Made by a program: the position numbers and the translations under genes | Assembly: GCA_965262745.1 (NCBI GenBank) | Contig: OZ253558.1 | Span: forward strand, 2,976,001-3,040,000 | DNA: 64,000 bases | From: JAJECS01 sp965262745 | Lineage (GTDB): Bacteria; Chloroflexota; UBA11872 | Reading direction: 5' to 3' | In this document: positions 17,843 to 26,462 of the stretch, one piece after another | Numbering within the stretch: the stretch's first letter is position 1 | Layout of the letters: each line of letters begins with the position of its first letter | Notes under the pieces: model-generated | What the model saw: the letters and a program-made list of their open reading frames with translations, nothing else | Databases searched by the model: none | Told to the model about the DNA's origin: nothing

Positions 17843-18379
17843 GTGCTTCGTTCTAACTCCGTGCCCGCGCCATTGCGTTTGCTGATGCTCTTGATCCTCG
17901 TAAGTGCATTGGTCCTCACAACACTGGCTCCGGCACTGGCGGACATGCATCCGGCCGCCACAGATGGCCAGCGGCTTGAAGACCAGTCGGCTGATGTGCA
18001 GGCCGCCTATCGCGCGATTCACGGCGCTGATGCCGAGGCTCAGTGGATCGAAGATCACAACGCAGAGATCGCAATGATGATGATGGGGTCCGCAACCGAC
18101 AACATGTACTACGACCGCATCGTCGCCGTGGCCAACGCTCGTATCGCTGCCTCGATGGCCATGGGCATGGGCGACGACATGGGCATGGGCGACGACATGG
18201 ACATGGGCGACGACATGGACATGAGCGACGACATGGGCCTGGCGCACCGCATCGCGGTTGACGTGATCGATCGAAGCACCGAGATGGAGTTCCTGGCGGG
18301 CACCGACGCTGGCGTGCTCTACGGCATCGGGACCTCGGAAGACGAGATCAACGCGATGAACGACATGGACATGATGTAG
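17843..18379 (+). CDS. Secreted Met/Asp-rich repeat protein
   Basis: The product has 178 residues from GTG 17843, which follows AGAAAGG; a longer GTG start at 17810 is less likely. A signal peptide is clear: a basic start, the hydrophobic core LLMLLILVSALVL and cleavage after APALA. The mature protein has helices and then a run of M-G-D-D-M-D-M units (about residues 112-135) encoded by tandem gacatg/gacgac repeats. The C terminus again ends in N-D-M-D-M-M. Methionine and aspartate clusters are typical of copper-binding or metal-buffering exported proteins (inference). No known family is recognised. Confidence 0.75.
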   Translation: MLRSNSVPAPLRLLMLLILVSALVLTTLAPALADMHPAATDGQRLEDQSADVQAAYRAIHGADAEAQWIEDHNAEIAMMMMGSATDNMYYDRIVAVANARIAASMAMGMGDDMGMGDDMDMGDDMDMSDDMGLAHRIAVDVIDRSTEMEFLAGTDAGVLYGIGTSEDEINAMNDMDMM

Positions 18380-18406
18380 CGCTGGCCAAGCGCGCCCCGT
18401 CCAGTT

Positions 18407-18441
18407 CCGACGCCAGCCGCGCTAGACGCGGCTGGCGTCGG
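18407..18441 (+). terminator. Strong hairpin terminator candidate after the Met-rich gene
   Basis: The perfect arms GACGCCAGCCGCG (18409-18421) and CGCGGCTGGCGTC (18427-18439) are extended by two more pairs and have a CTAGA loop, beginning 28 bp after the stop at 18379. There is no T-run, so it is a stable hairpin of the kind seen at gene ends in GC-rich genomes and not a classical rho-independent terminator. Confidence 0.65.
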
Positions 18442-18523
18442 GGGGCGGATCGTGTCGGTGCCGGTTCTTATCGGCCACCCGCAGCCCCACCAGTTGGCGC
18501 CGCCGGCTTAGGCCCTGTAGGCG

Positions 18524-18730
18524 GGCCACAACCGGGCTGGACCGGAGTTGCTGTGCGGGAACCTCTACAACGACACCTGGCCGGAGTTCGACGTTTCGCC
18601 GCCCCTGTTGCAGCAGGGCTGGAACCGGCTGAACGTCAGGGTGATTTCGCGAAACCCCCACATTGACTGCCTGCTCGCGCTCGCCAGCGTCGAGGTGCTG
18701 GTCCGCTATCGACCGGAGCCTGCCGGCTAA
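18524..18730 (+). pseudogene. Orphan C-terminal copy of the glycosidase-like gene at 13309
   Basis: The frame encodes G-H-x(11)-L-Y-N-D-T-W followed by a SPPLLQQGWNRLNVRVISRN segment, matching the last 68 codons of the 13309-14916 gene residue by residue without gaps and ending at the equivalent PEPAG/PEPAD. A stop (TAG 18518) lies directly upstream and earlier sequence is degraded. It is in the same orientation as its parent, about 3.8 kb downstream. It cannot make the barrel domain and is a displaced gene end or the relic of a second copy. Confidence 0.8.
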
Positions 18731-18866
18731 CCCCGCCCATAGAGACACCCATGCGGACCCAGAGCAGGTAGGCAGGCGGGATCCCAACGTCGGATTGATC
18801 AGAACCCGTTCGGGTGTGCAGGGCGCTAATCCCTCAACCCCGACCGAGCTGTTCCTTCGGACTGAT

Positions 18867-19007
18867 TCACTTCCCCGAATCGCCGGTTGACCGGAGCGCC
18901 TGCTCTATGGAATCGATGCGCAGATGAACAGCCTTGATACCCCGTGCCAGTCCCCTAGCAACTGCGGTTTTCCCCACTGCGGGAAGGCCTCCAAAGATCA
19001 ATAACAT
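18867..19007 (-). pseudogene. N-terminal stump of a P-loop kinase
   Basis: From ATG 19007 the minus strand encodes 46 residues starting MLLIFGGLPAVGKT, a Walker A motif of small AAA/zeta-type nucleotide kinases, followed by VHLRIDSIEQALR as in the same family. A stop follows after S-T-G-D-S-G-K. Walker B and the lid are absent. The intact start and sharp end suggest truncation by recombination, as for the stumps at 7812 and 11779. Confidence 0.6.
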
Positions 19008-19128
19008 GCGATCGTCGATTTCAATTGGGAACGCTTTCTACCACACCCAATCCGACCGCCCACGAGCACCTGATGTTTCGTGTCTATTGCGTACTGGGAA
19101 CGTTCTCCTGGCCGGTCTCGGTCTCGCG

Positions 19129-20388
19129 TCACTCTTCGTCAGCGCCGGATACGCGAGCGCGGAGTGTCAGGTGTGGCATGACCACTGAGGGGCGCTGCCG
19201 CCAGACGGTCACAATGACGAGCAATGTGACACCGAACAACAGAGTGCCGAAACCCGCGCCGGCGCCGGCGCCGAAGGCCTCGATGACCCGGACGATGAAC
19301 ACGACGTACAGCGCCAGCGTGCCCAGCACCAGCGCCAGCCAGCGCCGCTGAAACGCCGCCAGCAGGATCACGGCAGCCGCCCACAGCCCGCCCGCGGCTG
19401 GCCAACCGCCCGGCGCAAACGCAAACGCGCAGGACACCCCGAGTCCCATGAACCAGATCGTCCCTTCCCAGACTCGCACGGCGAAATGGCGCGGCAGCCG
19501 CCGCGCGAGGGGTGCGAAGGTGAAGAAGCTGAGCGACAACACGACGAGCCCCATGGCCCGGCCAGGGTCGTCGTCGACTCCGCCCAGCGCGGTCACGGCC
19601 GCCGTCGAGAACAGCCTCCCCGCCGTCGGCAGCCAGACCCACTCCCGCTGCCATACCGAGACCCCTGTCGCGATGGCTGCACCGGCGACAAGGATGAAAT
19701 AGAACCAGGACTGACCCTGCAGCGTGGCTGCAAGCACCAGCGCCGTGCCCAGCACCGTGGTGGCGACGAATGCCGTCCACACAGCGGTCGAGGGATCGAC
19801 CCAACCGCGCCGCGCCGCGAACTGCGTCGCCTGCTCGACCACCGTCGCCGCCAACACCATCAGCGCCAGCGATGCCCAGACCGATATCTCCGGCACCCCT
19901 GCGCGAAGAAATGGGACTGCGAGGTCTACATCCTCCGGGCGGCTGGTCGCCAGCGCCGCGGGCAGCGCGACCCATGCAGCCACGGCCAGCGCCCCAGCCA
20001 CTCGCGAACGAAGCCACCAGCAGAGGGCTCCGCCGAGCGACATCAACGCCCCGCAGATCAGGATCCAGCGCACGTGGGGACTGATCGCCGAGCCAATCTC
20101 GTGCAACACGACATCCAAGCAGAGGACCAGCGATACCGCCGCGATGCCCGCCAGCACATCGGATACCGCCGCGGGTAGGAGCCGGCGCGTTGCCCAGGCC
20201 GCCGCCAGGGCGACGCACCCGGCGCTGCTCAACAGGGCGAGTCGCTCCGCGAGGTCCGAATACAACCCGAACCCCAGCACCAGCACCGCGACCAACACCA
20301 GCGCCCCTCCCACGAACGCGATCGCGTCCGCCGCGCGCCCGGCTCCGGCGTCGGCGGGCGACCCGGGATCAGCTTCAAGCGAAGTCAC
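19129..20388 (-). CDS. Multi-pass membrane protein, DUF2157-like
   Basis: The 419-residue protein starts at GTG 20388 behind AGGAGCTGAC. About eleven to twelve hydrophobic helices fill nearly the whole length (from about residue 22 to 400), with short polar loops, an acidic N terminus and a short C-terminal tail. The pattern of Ala/Leu/Val-rich helices resembles DUF2157/DUF4401-type predicted membrane proteins, but no diagnostic motif can be named. It is divergent from the solute-binding lipoprotein gene at 20869. Confidence 0.65.
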   Translation of the reverse strand: MTSLEADPGSPADAGAGRAADAIAFVGGALVLVAVLVLGFGLYSDLAERLALLSSAGCVALAAAWATRRLLPAAVSDVLAGIAAVSLVLCLDVVLHEIGSAISPHVRWILICGALMSLGGALCWWLRSRVAGALAVAAWVALPAALATSRPEDVDLAVPFLRAGVPEISVWASLALMVLAATVVEQATQFAARRGWVDPSTAVWTAFVATTVLGTALVLAATLQGQSWFYFILVAGAAIATGVSVWQREWVWLPTAGRLFSTAAVTALGGVDDDPGRAMGLVVLSLSFFTFAPLARRLPRHFAVRVWEGTIWFMGLGVSCAFAFAPGGWPAAGGLWAAAVILLAAFQRRWLALVLGTLALYVVFIVRVIEAFGAGAGAGFGTLLFGVTLLVIVTVWRQRPSVVMPHLTLRARVSGADEE

Positions 20389-20564
20389 ACGTCAGCTCCT
20401 GCACGCCCCGGAGCAATCCGGTGGAGGCCCACCGACCCGGCGTTTCCTCCATCGGTTCCGTCGTCCTGGAATGCCTCAGGCCTCCATGCCGCTGAAGCCG
20501 CGCAATGCGAGCGCACCCAGTGACGAGCGGCATGACCGCACTGCACGCGGCGCAGGTGCCGCAT

Positions 20565-20699
20565 ATGTTCCGCGCATACGGCATTCGCGGACTCGCTCTG
20601 GCGGCGTTTGATGAATCCGTCAGCCAACGGCTCGCGCTCGCTTTCGGCCAATGGCTCAGACAACCGGGGCGCAGCCACCGCCGTGGCCGCACATCGTAG
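20565..20699 (+). pseudogene. N-terminal stump resembling phosphomannomutase/phosphoglucomutase
   Basis: From ATG 20565 the frame reads MFRAYGIRGLALAAF and then LALAFGQWLR, close to the conserved start of the phosphohexomutase family (M-F-R-A-Y-D-I-R-G, then an A-x-G-R-A-F-G-x-x-L helix). The frame stops at 20699. The next frame contains weakly similar sequence up to about 20780, suggesting a frameshifted relic. The phosphoserine loop is not recognisable. It sits directly upstream of the lipoprotein gene at 20869. Confidence 0.45.
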
Positions 20700-20868
20700 C
20701 GCCATCACCTCGCTGGCCCTCTACGAAGCTGCGCGCGTCGCCAATGTCGAGGTCGTTGGGGCCTACGACGATGCTCTGGTAGCGCTCGAAGGTCGACGGC
20801 CTAAACTGGGCGAAACGTGCCCACGGGCGGCCACGGCCACCGGCCCTTTTGCATTCAGGAAGTCATTC

Positions 20869-22050
20869 ATGCGCCTATGGTCCTGGAAACGCATCGTCGC
20901 GCTAGGACTGCTGGCTGGTCTGATTGCCGTGGTCGCGGCTTGCGGCGAGGATGCCGGAGCCGGAAATCCATATCGAATAGGCGTGATGGAATCGCTCACC
21001 GGCGCCGGCGAGACCTACGGCACGGTGGCCCACCAGGCCAAGAGCATGGCCGTGGACGAGATCAATGCCGCCGGCGGCATCGACGGGCGCCGGTTGGAGT
21101 TGGTCGTCGAAGACTCGAAGTGCAGCGCCCAGGATGCGATCAGCGCCTACAACAAGCTCACCGACGTCGACGGCGTGAAGATCATCCTTGGGACAACCTG
21201 CAGCGGCGCCATGCTAGGGGTCGCGCCGCTCGCCGAGGCGGATGGCGTGGTGCTGTTCTCCGGACTGGCCAGCAACCCCGATATCGCCAACGCCGGCGAC
21301 TACATCTTCCGCACCCAGATCAGCGACATCGAGGTGGGCATTCGCACCGGCGACGTCCTCTGGGCCGACGGCATCCGCGCGCTGGCCACCATCACCGAAG
21401 AGACCGACTACGCCGAGGGTGTCCGCCGCACGTCGGTTGCACAGTTCGAGAAGAACGGCGGTCGGGTCATCGCCGGAGAGCGCTTCGCATCCGACGTCAC
21501 GGACTTCCGGTCACAGTTAACCAAGCTATTCAACGCCGGTCCGGACGCCCTCCATATCGCACCGCAGTCCGAGTTCGCTGCGGGCACCATCGTCAAGCAA
21601 GCACGTGAGCTGGGCTTCCAGGGCCCGATCTACGGCGAGACGGTCACGGTTGGAAGCACCGCGCTGGAAATCGCGGGCGACGCGGCAACCGGGGTCAAGG
21701 CCATCTCCGCCGTCCCCGACCCCAACAACGCGAAGGCGCAGGATGTTCTCGCCGACTTCGGGGAGCGCTACGACTACATCACCCTCCCCTGGCACCTCGG
21801 GTCCGCCTACGACACCGTCTACATCGCCGCGGAGTGCCTCAAGCAAACCACCGACGACCAGGACGCCGACGGATTTCGCGACTGTCTCTACAACATCACC
21901 TGGAGCGGCGCCCTCGGCGACAACTACAGCTTCGACGCCGACGGCGAGGTCGTGGGTCTATCCAGAGTCGTGGTGGAGGTTCTACCGCCCGCAGAGCGAA
22001 CCAAAGAAAACTACGGCTACATGGTTCTGGGCCGCGGCGAAACCGGGTAG
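20869..22050 (+). CDS. ABC transporter substrate-binding lipoprotein (branched-chain amino acid/amide type)
   Basis: The 393-residue protein starts at ATG 20869 behind CAGGAAG. The signal sequence ends in the lipobox V-V-A-A-C (Cys24), so it is a lipid-anchored binding protein outside the membrane. The two-lobed type I periplasmic-binding fold is shown by YRIGVMESLTGAGETYG at the start, INAAGGIDGRRLELVVEDSKC, and FYG/YGETVTVGS-type segments later. The family (LivJ/AmiC-like) binds branched amino acids, amides, short peptides or aromatic acids. No permease or ATPase gene is adjacent, so its transporter must be encoded elsewhere. Confidence 0.92.
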   Translation: MRLWSWKRIVALGLLAGLIAVVAACGEDAGAGNPYRIGVMESLTGAGETYGTVAHQAKSMAVDEINAAGGIDGRRLELVVEDSKCSAQDAISAYNKLTDVDGVKIILGTTCSGAMLGVAPLAEADGVVLFSGLASNPDIANAGDYIFRTQISDIEVGIRTGDVLWADGIRALATITEETDYAEGVRRTSVAQFEKNGGRVIAGERFASDVTDFRSQLTKLFNAGPDALHIAPQSEFAAGTIVKQARELGFQGPIYGETVTVGSTALEIAGDAATGVKAISAVPDPNNAKAQDVLADFGERYDYITLPWHLGSAYDTVYIAAECLKQTTDDQDADGFRDCLYNITWSGALGDNYSFDADGEVVGLSRVVVEVLPPAERTKENYGYMVLGRGETG

Positions 22051-22276
22051 GTCCCACGGGAGCACGTCGAGTACTTGCGACGGAAGGCCGCATGGCCGAT
22101 TCGTATAGAAGCGAGTGAACTCTGGCTATAAACGTGGCGACTCCGGCAGCGAATCGGGAGGGCCATAGCTCGGCGCGCCGAAGCGCGGCATGTCCGCGCT
22201 ACGCTCCTGCAGACAGCACTGATCAACGTCGGCCGCGGTCCGCTGCCGACTCCCCCTCAAACGGAGGCTCTCGAGC

Positions 22277-23383
22277 ATGAGCGATCCACTACGCGTCGCG
22301 TTCGTCACCGAGCCGACGGCCTGGCATCGCGGTCAGCAGATTGACGCGCTGCTCAACGACGAGGTCGGCGAGGTGGCCGTTGCCGACGCCACGGGCGCGA
22401 CGTTTGACGAGGTGCGCGAGGGCGTCGGGCACAAGCTGCAGGCGACCTTCACGGACCTGGACCGGATGTATCGCGAGTTCAAGCCCGACGCCGCGCTCAT
22501 CACCATGGAGCCTTGGCGCCTGCCTGCTGCCATCAGGCAGGCGCTCGAGGCCGGCGTGCACGTCTATCACGAGAAGCCCGGATTCGTGGACATCGGGGAC
22601 TACCGCGAGATCTACCGACTGGCCCGCAGCCGCGATCTCCATCTCTGCATCGCCTACGCGACGCGGATGTCTCCAGTGGTCCAGGAAGCCCGCCGCATCG
22701 TGTCCGAGGGGCTGCTCGGCGATCTCTTTTCATTCCAGGCCCACTTCGTCGCCGACCAGGAGCGGATCCGGCAAGACCCAGCCGTTCGGTACGAGTACGA
22801 CCACGCGGCCGGCGGCTGGTTCTTCTCGAAGGACAAGGCGGGCGGCGGGCATCTGACCATTCTTGGCTGCCACTACCTCGACCTGCTGCGATACATCAGC
22901 GGCGCCGACTTCAAGTCGGTCGTGGCCATGTGCAAGAACGTGGGCGGCGAGCCCATCACGGTTGAGGACGCCGCGGCCCTGACCATTGAGTTCGACAACG
23001 GCATGATCGGCAATCTCAATTCGGGCTTCTACACCAGCGCCGCCGAATATGCATCGTTGCGGCAGAACGGCATCACGATCTGGGGCCGCGAGGGCTGGTT
23101 GCGCTTCAATCCGAGCGGGGACGCAAACGGCGTGCCGCTGGAATGGTCCTCGCACCAGGGCGTTCATGCCAGCGCGCCGCTCAAGACCTGGACCTTTGAT
23201 GCGACCGGCAGCACTGCCGAAGTCTATCGGCTGCTCGCCCAGGCCTTCTTCCGCGCGTGTCAAGGCCAGGGGCCGTCGCCCCTCGCGCCGGAAGACGGCA
23301 TGTGGGTGGGCGAGTGCACCAAGGCCGCCTACACCGCCGCCGAGACCGGGCGCATACAGGCCGTGACCATTCCGGCGATCTAG
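22277..23383 (+). CDS. Gfo/Idh/MocA family oxidoreductase
   Basis: The 368-residue NAD(P)-dependent enzyme starts at ATG 22277 behind GGAGG. The N-terminal Rossmann fold is unusual in lacking a clear G-x-G-x-x-G (it reads VAFVTEPTAWHRGQQ). The family motif E-K-P is intact in YHEKPGF (about residue 98). The C-terminal domain has the expected substrate face: GGGHLTILGCHYLDLLRY with the His typical of the catalytic triad. The substrate is probably a sugar or inositol derivative. SRPBCC gene 23412 follows after 28 bp and is probably co-transcribed. Confidence 0.9.
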   Translation: MSDPLRVAFVTEPTAWHRGQQIDALLNDEVGEVAVADATGATFDEVREGVGHKLQATFTDLDRMYREFKPDAALITMEPWRLPAAIRQALEAGVHVYHEKPGFVDIGDYREIYRLARSRDLHLCIAYATRMSPVVQEARRIVSEGLLGDLFSFQAHFVADQERIRQDPAVRYEYDHAAGGWFFSKDKAGGGHLTILGCHYLDLLRYISGADFKSVVAMCKNVGGEPITVEDAAALTIEFDNGMIGNLNSGFYTSAAEYASLRQNGITIWGREGWLRFNPSGDANGVPLEWSSHQGVHASAPLKTWTFDATGSTAEVYRLLAQAFFRACQGQGPSPLAPEDGMWVGECTKAAYTAAETGRIQAVTIPAI

Positions 23384-23411
23384 CGCCCCGGAAGAACAAG
23401 CAGGGAGAACG

Positions 23412-24050
23412 ATGGACTTCGACGTCGAACATCACCTCGGTGCAGTCGAGCGCTCCGTGTCGTCGCTGGAGCGCGATGGACAGCCTGCTCGCGCCGTCAC
23501 GCTATCTCGAAGCTACACGACGACGCTTGAGGACTTGTGGGACGCCGCGACGAGCGCCGAGCGCATTCCGGGCTGGTTTCTGCCGATCAGCGGCGAGCTC
23601 GAACGCGGGGGCCGCTATCAGTTGGAGGGCAACGCAGGCGGCGTGATCACGGCGTGCGAACCGCTCTCGCATTTCGCGCTCACGTGGGAATTCGGCGACG
23701 TCAGTTGGGTGGAGGTGCATTTCTCAATCCATGGAGCCGAGCGCGCGCGGATGAGCCTTACGCACACCGCCCTCCTCTCGGAACACTGGGACACCTACGG
23801 GCCGGGGGCGGTCGGCGTCGGCTGGGAAATGGGTCTCCTGGGGATGGATCTCCATCTCACCGAACCGAACGCGCCGAAGCCTGATCCAGTTGAATTCGCC
23901 ATGTCACCGGACGGCAAGGCGTTACTCACGGGAAGCAGCGAGGCGTGGGCGCAAGCGGCGATCGCGGCCGGAGCGGACCCCGACGCCGCGCGTGCGGCAG
24001 GGAGACGCACCGCCGCGTTCTACACGGGTGAACCGGACGAGCCTGCCTGA
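23412..24050 (+). CDS. SRPBCC (AHSA1-like) domain protein
   Basis: The 212-residue cytosolic protein starts at ATG 23412 behind AGGGAGAACG. It matches the START/SRPBCC fold of the AHSA1 group: SRSYTTTLEDLWDAAT near the start, IPGWFLPISGELERGGRYQLEGN, and an FALTWEFGD segment. These proteins bind hydrophobic ligands in a deep cavity; some are ATPase activators or toxin-sensing partners. It directly follows the oxidoreductase at 22277, so a shared role in modifying one small molecule is possible. Confidence 0.85.
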   Translation: MDFDVEHHLGAVERSVSSLERDGQPARAVTLSRSYTTTLEDLWDAATSAERIPGWFLPISGELERGGRYQLEGNAGGVITACEPLSHFALTWEFGDVSWVEVHFSIHGAERARMSLTHTALLSEHWDTYGPGAVGVGWEMGLLGMDLHLTEPNAPKPDPVEFAMSPDGKALLTGSSEAWAQAAIAAGADPDAARAAGRRTAAFYTGEPDEPA

Positions 24051-24621
24051 ATCACGCGTGCCGTCCAAGAGACGTTCCACGACGTGATCTTGGCATGCAA
24101 GGCGAACCAGACGCTGATGATCCTCGACAAACCCACGATGCTGGAGTGCTAGATCCTCTCGTCGATACGCTATGAGAGCGAGCTCCACAACCACACCGTC
24201 GTGCACTCGGACGCCTCAGTCCTCCCGGATCACGAAGTGAACGCCTTGAATACGCGGAGCATTCACATTGAGCAATATGGCGCCAGACATGACAATTATG
24301 AAATCACCTACATCATGCACAACCAGCAGCCCTAGGCTAATCGGTCCGACAAGCCTTGTCTGGTGACCGCTTCCGTCCTGCGAAGACGGTGAATTGGCGG
24401 AATGTATTTTGGCCGAGCGCACGACCATTGCTGCCTCGCCCTGTGGATGACGTAAAGGGACACGTTCTGTTGGCTCAGATCGAGGAGGCGCTGGGAGACC
24501 GTCTGGAAGTGGCCGATGCAAAGTTGGGAGCTGGCCAGCATGCAGATCCCCGAGCGAGCGCGAACAGCGACACCTGGTGGCAGGGATTGACGCGGGCGGA
24601 GAGCACTTATAGGGTATTTCC
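24051..24621. other. 571-bp gap, decayed coding-like sequence
   Basis: No intact gene is supported. A rightward frame from about 24080 to 24335 has coding-like composition (for example MILDKPTMLEC, a TAG at about 24150, then ILSSIRYESELHNHTVVHS) and would end in MHNQQP. It has an internal stop, no clear start and no family I recognise. It may be a dead gene. The right part, upstream of PPK2, should hold the PPK2 promoter. Confidence 0.3.
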
Positions 24622-25515
24622 GTGGCCAATCCGAGTCCGGCACGAGATCGTCCGAGCCTTCTGATTCCCACGGCGGGCATTCCTCAGGAGATGCTGCGGA
24701 AGGTAGAAGGCGCCGGCCGTAGGCAGATCATCAGCGATTCCTACCCCTATCCCACCAAGATGCGTCGGCGTACGTACGAACGTCGGAAGGCCGAGTTGCA
24801 GGTCGAGTTGCTGAGGATGCAGAAATGGGTAAAGGCGACCGGACAGCGGATCGTTCTGTTATTCGAGGGGCGGGATGCAGCCGGCAAAGGCGGCACCATA
24901 AAGCGCTTCACGGAGCACCTCAATCCTCGCGGTGCGACGGTCGTTGCGCTGCCGGCCACGTCCGAGAGGGAGCGCGGCCAATGGTATTTCCAGCGCTACG
25001 TGCAGCACCTTCCGGCCGAGGGGGAGATCGTATTCTTCGACCGCTCTTGGTACAACCGGGCGGTGGTCGAGCCGGTGATGGGCTTCTGCACGCCTGCCGA
25101 GACCGTGCGCTTCCTTCGTGACACCGTCTTGTTCGAGCAAATGTTGGTAAACGAAGGCCTGCGGCTGTTCAAGTTCTGGTTCTCGGTGAGCCAGGAGGAG
25201 CAACTCAGGCGAGTCATGGCCCGCGCCCGGGACGACCTCAAGCAGTGGAAGCTGAGCGACGTCGACCGGCGGTCGCTCCCGCTCTGGGACGAATTCACAG
25301 AGGCAAAAAAGATGATGTTCGCAGGTACCGATACGAAGGCATCGCCCTGGGTGGTCGTCAAGTCGGACGACAAGAAGCGCGCCCGCCTAAACTGCATGCG
25401 CTTCGTGCTGCGGAGCTTGGAGTACGACCCCGGAGTCGTCCGGCGCGTTCGCCAGCCCGATCCGAAGCTGATCGGGCCCGCAAAGAGCCTCTACGCCAAG
25501 GACGAAGTCTGGTAG
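24622..25515 (+). CDS. ppk2: Polyphosphate kinase 2
   Basis: The 297-residue PPK2-family enzyme transfers phosphate between polyphosphate and nucleotides. Walker A is FEGRDAAGKGGT (about residues 81-92) and Walker B is FFDRSWYNRA. The lid segment carries R-A-R-D-D-L-K-Q-W-K-L-S-D-V-D, and the length and single domain place it in the one-domain group (class I/III), which mainly uses polyphosphate to make GTP or ATP. GTG 24622 is used as start; a downstream ATG at about 24691 is possible but would still keep the catalytic core. A P-loop kinase gene follows 118 bp later. Confidence 0.95.
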   Translation: MANPSPARDRPSLLIPTAGIPQEMLRKVEGAGRRQIISDSYPYPTKMRRRTYERRKAELQVELLRMQKWVKATGQRIVLLFEGRDAAGKGGTIKRFTEHLNPRGATVVALPATSERERGQWYFQRYVQHLPAEGEIVFFDRSWYNRAVVEPVMGFCTPAETVRFLRDTVLFEQMLVNEGLRLFKFWFSVSQEEQLRRVMARARDDLKQWKLSDVDRRSLPLWDEFTEAKKMMFAGTDTKASPWVVVKSDDKKRARLNCMRFVLRSLEYDPGVVRRVRQPDPKLIGPAKSLYAKDEVW

Positions 25516-25518
25516 CTC

Positions 25519-25542
25519 CCGCCGGGGCAGCGTAACCGGCGG
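25519..25542 (+). terminator. Hairpin after ppk2
   Basis: CCGCCGG (25519-25525) and CCGGCGG (25536-25542) pair around a 10-nt loop, starting directly after the ppk2 stop. Flanking GCTCCC and GGGAGC can extend the pairing. There is no T-run. This is a likely transcription end or mRNA-stabilising hairpin. Confidence 0.5.
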
Positions 25543-25633
25543 GGGGGGGAGCAATTGGTGCGGCAACTTCGCACTATGGGCCTCCGTGATCGCTTGTCGA
25601 TAGGCGGATCGACGACTGCCACCGGGGAGTGAC

Positions 25634-26287
25634 CTGTCGCACGAGGCAACCAACACGCAGAGGGACAGGGACTGGCTCGTATTCCTAATCGGAGGGCATT
25701 CGGCAGCCGGGAAGACGACTGCCGCCGAGCGCATCGGGCTGTCCCTTGGCGTGCCGTGGATGATGGTGGACGACCTGCGGCTCGCCTTCCAGCGGGCCGA
25801 TGTCACGCTGCTCAGCGTGACTGAGGCGTTGTACTTCGACAAACAGCCACGGTTCTGGCGACGCACGCCGAAGGAACGGTGCGAGGCTCCGATAGATGTC
25901 GGTGATGTCATGTCCGCCGCGCTCGAGGTGATTGTCGAGAATCATGTCGACCAGCGAGTTCCCATAGTGATAGAGGGAGACGGCATCTTGCCGTCGCTTC
26001 TTTCCCGGCCACCGCTGCTGGAGCGTGCCGCCTCGATCCGTGCAGCGTTCCTCGTTGAACCCGATGAATCAGCGCTCCTGGCGACCCTGGCGACCCGCGG
26101 CGGAAGCTGGGTGGTGGGCCGGACACAAGATGAGCTGCATGCCGGGGCCCAAGGCAACTGGATGTTCGGCCAGTGGCTTGCTGCGGAGGCGTCGCGGGGC
26201 AACCTGGCGGTCGTGGAGCCACGCTCATGGGAGACGCAGTCCGAGCGGCTCATGGAGGTTGTCTCCCGGACGCGCTCGGACGGGTGA
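25634..26287 (+). CDS. P-loop kinase/AAA protein, probably with a non-ATG start
   Basis: The frame that carries the Walker A motif GGHSAAGKTT is open from 25604 (after TAG 25601) to 26287, but no ATG, GTG or TTG precedes the motif. The first GTG (25751) lies after Walker A and would give a non-functional protein. A CTG at 25634 lies 4 bp behind GGGGAG and is the best start candidate, giving 217 residues. The protein looks like a zeta-toxin or 2-phosphoglycerate-kinase-like nucleotide kinase: VPWMMVDDLRLAFQRADVT, then IVIEGDGILPSLL as a Walker B-like strand. It follows ppk2 and may be linked to nucleotide or polyphosphate metabolism. A lost start through mutation is the alternative. Confidence 0.6.
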   Translation: MSHEATNTQRDRDWLVFLIGGHSAAGKTTAAERIGLSLGVPWMMVDDLRLAFQRADVTLLSVTEALYFDKQPRFWRRTPKERCEAPIDVGDVMSAALEVIVENHVDQRVPIVIEGDGILPSLLSRPPLLERAASIRAAFLVEPDESALLATLATRGGSWVVGRTQDELHAGAQGNWMFGQWLAAEASRGNLAVVEPRSWETQSERLMEVVSRTRSDG

Positions 26288-26335
26288 CGGCGGCGGCGAA
26301 CTGAACCTGGGCACGAGAGTCTGGAGGACGCCGAT

Positions 26336-26380
26336 GGTGGGCCGAATGGGACTGAATGGCGAACTTCTCGGTGGGAGGTC
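26336..26380. repeat. 45-bp tRNA-Lys/att-like repeat, copy A
   Basis: The copy starts GGTGGGCCGAATGGGACTG and contains GGCGAACTTCTCGGTGGGAG. Copies B (28607-28651), C (31038-31082) and D (35077-35121) have the same 45-bp length and orientation. The left 18-20 bp nearly equal the antisense of the tRNA-Lys 3' end (GGTGGGCCGAGTGGGACT at 35938-35955). It marks the left border of the low-GC island, just after the P-loop kinase gene. Confidence 0.8.
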
Positions 26381-26462
26381 GTGTTCGCCGGGTGAACGCC
26401 GTCATAAGAGGAGTGGATCAGACCGTCCACCAAATCCTGTCTCATGCTGGCTGGACGCGCTC

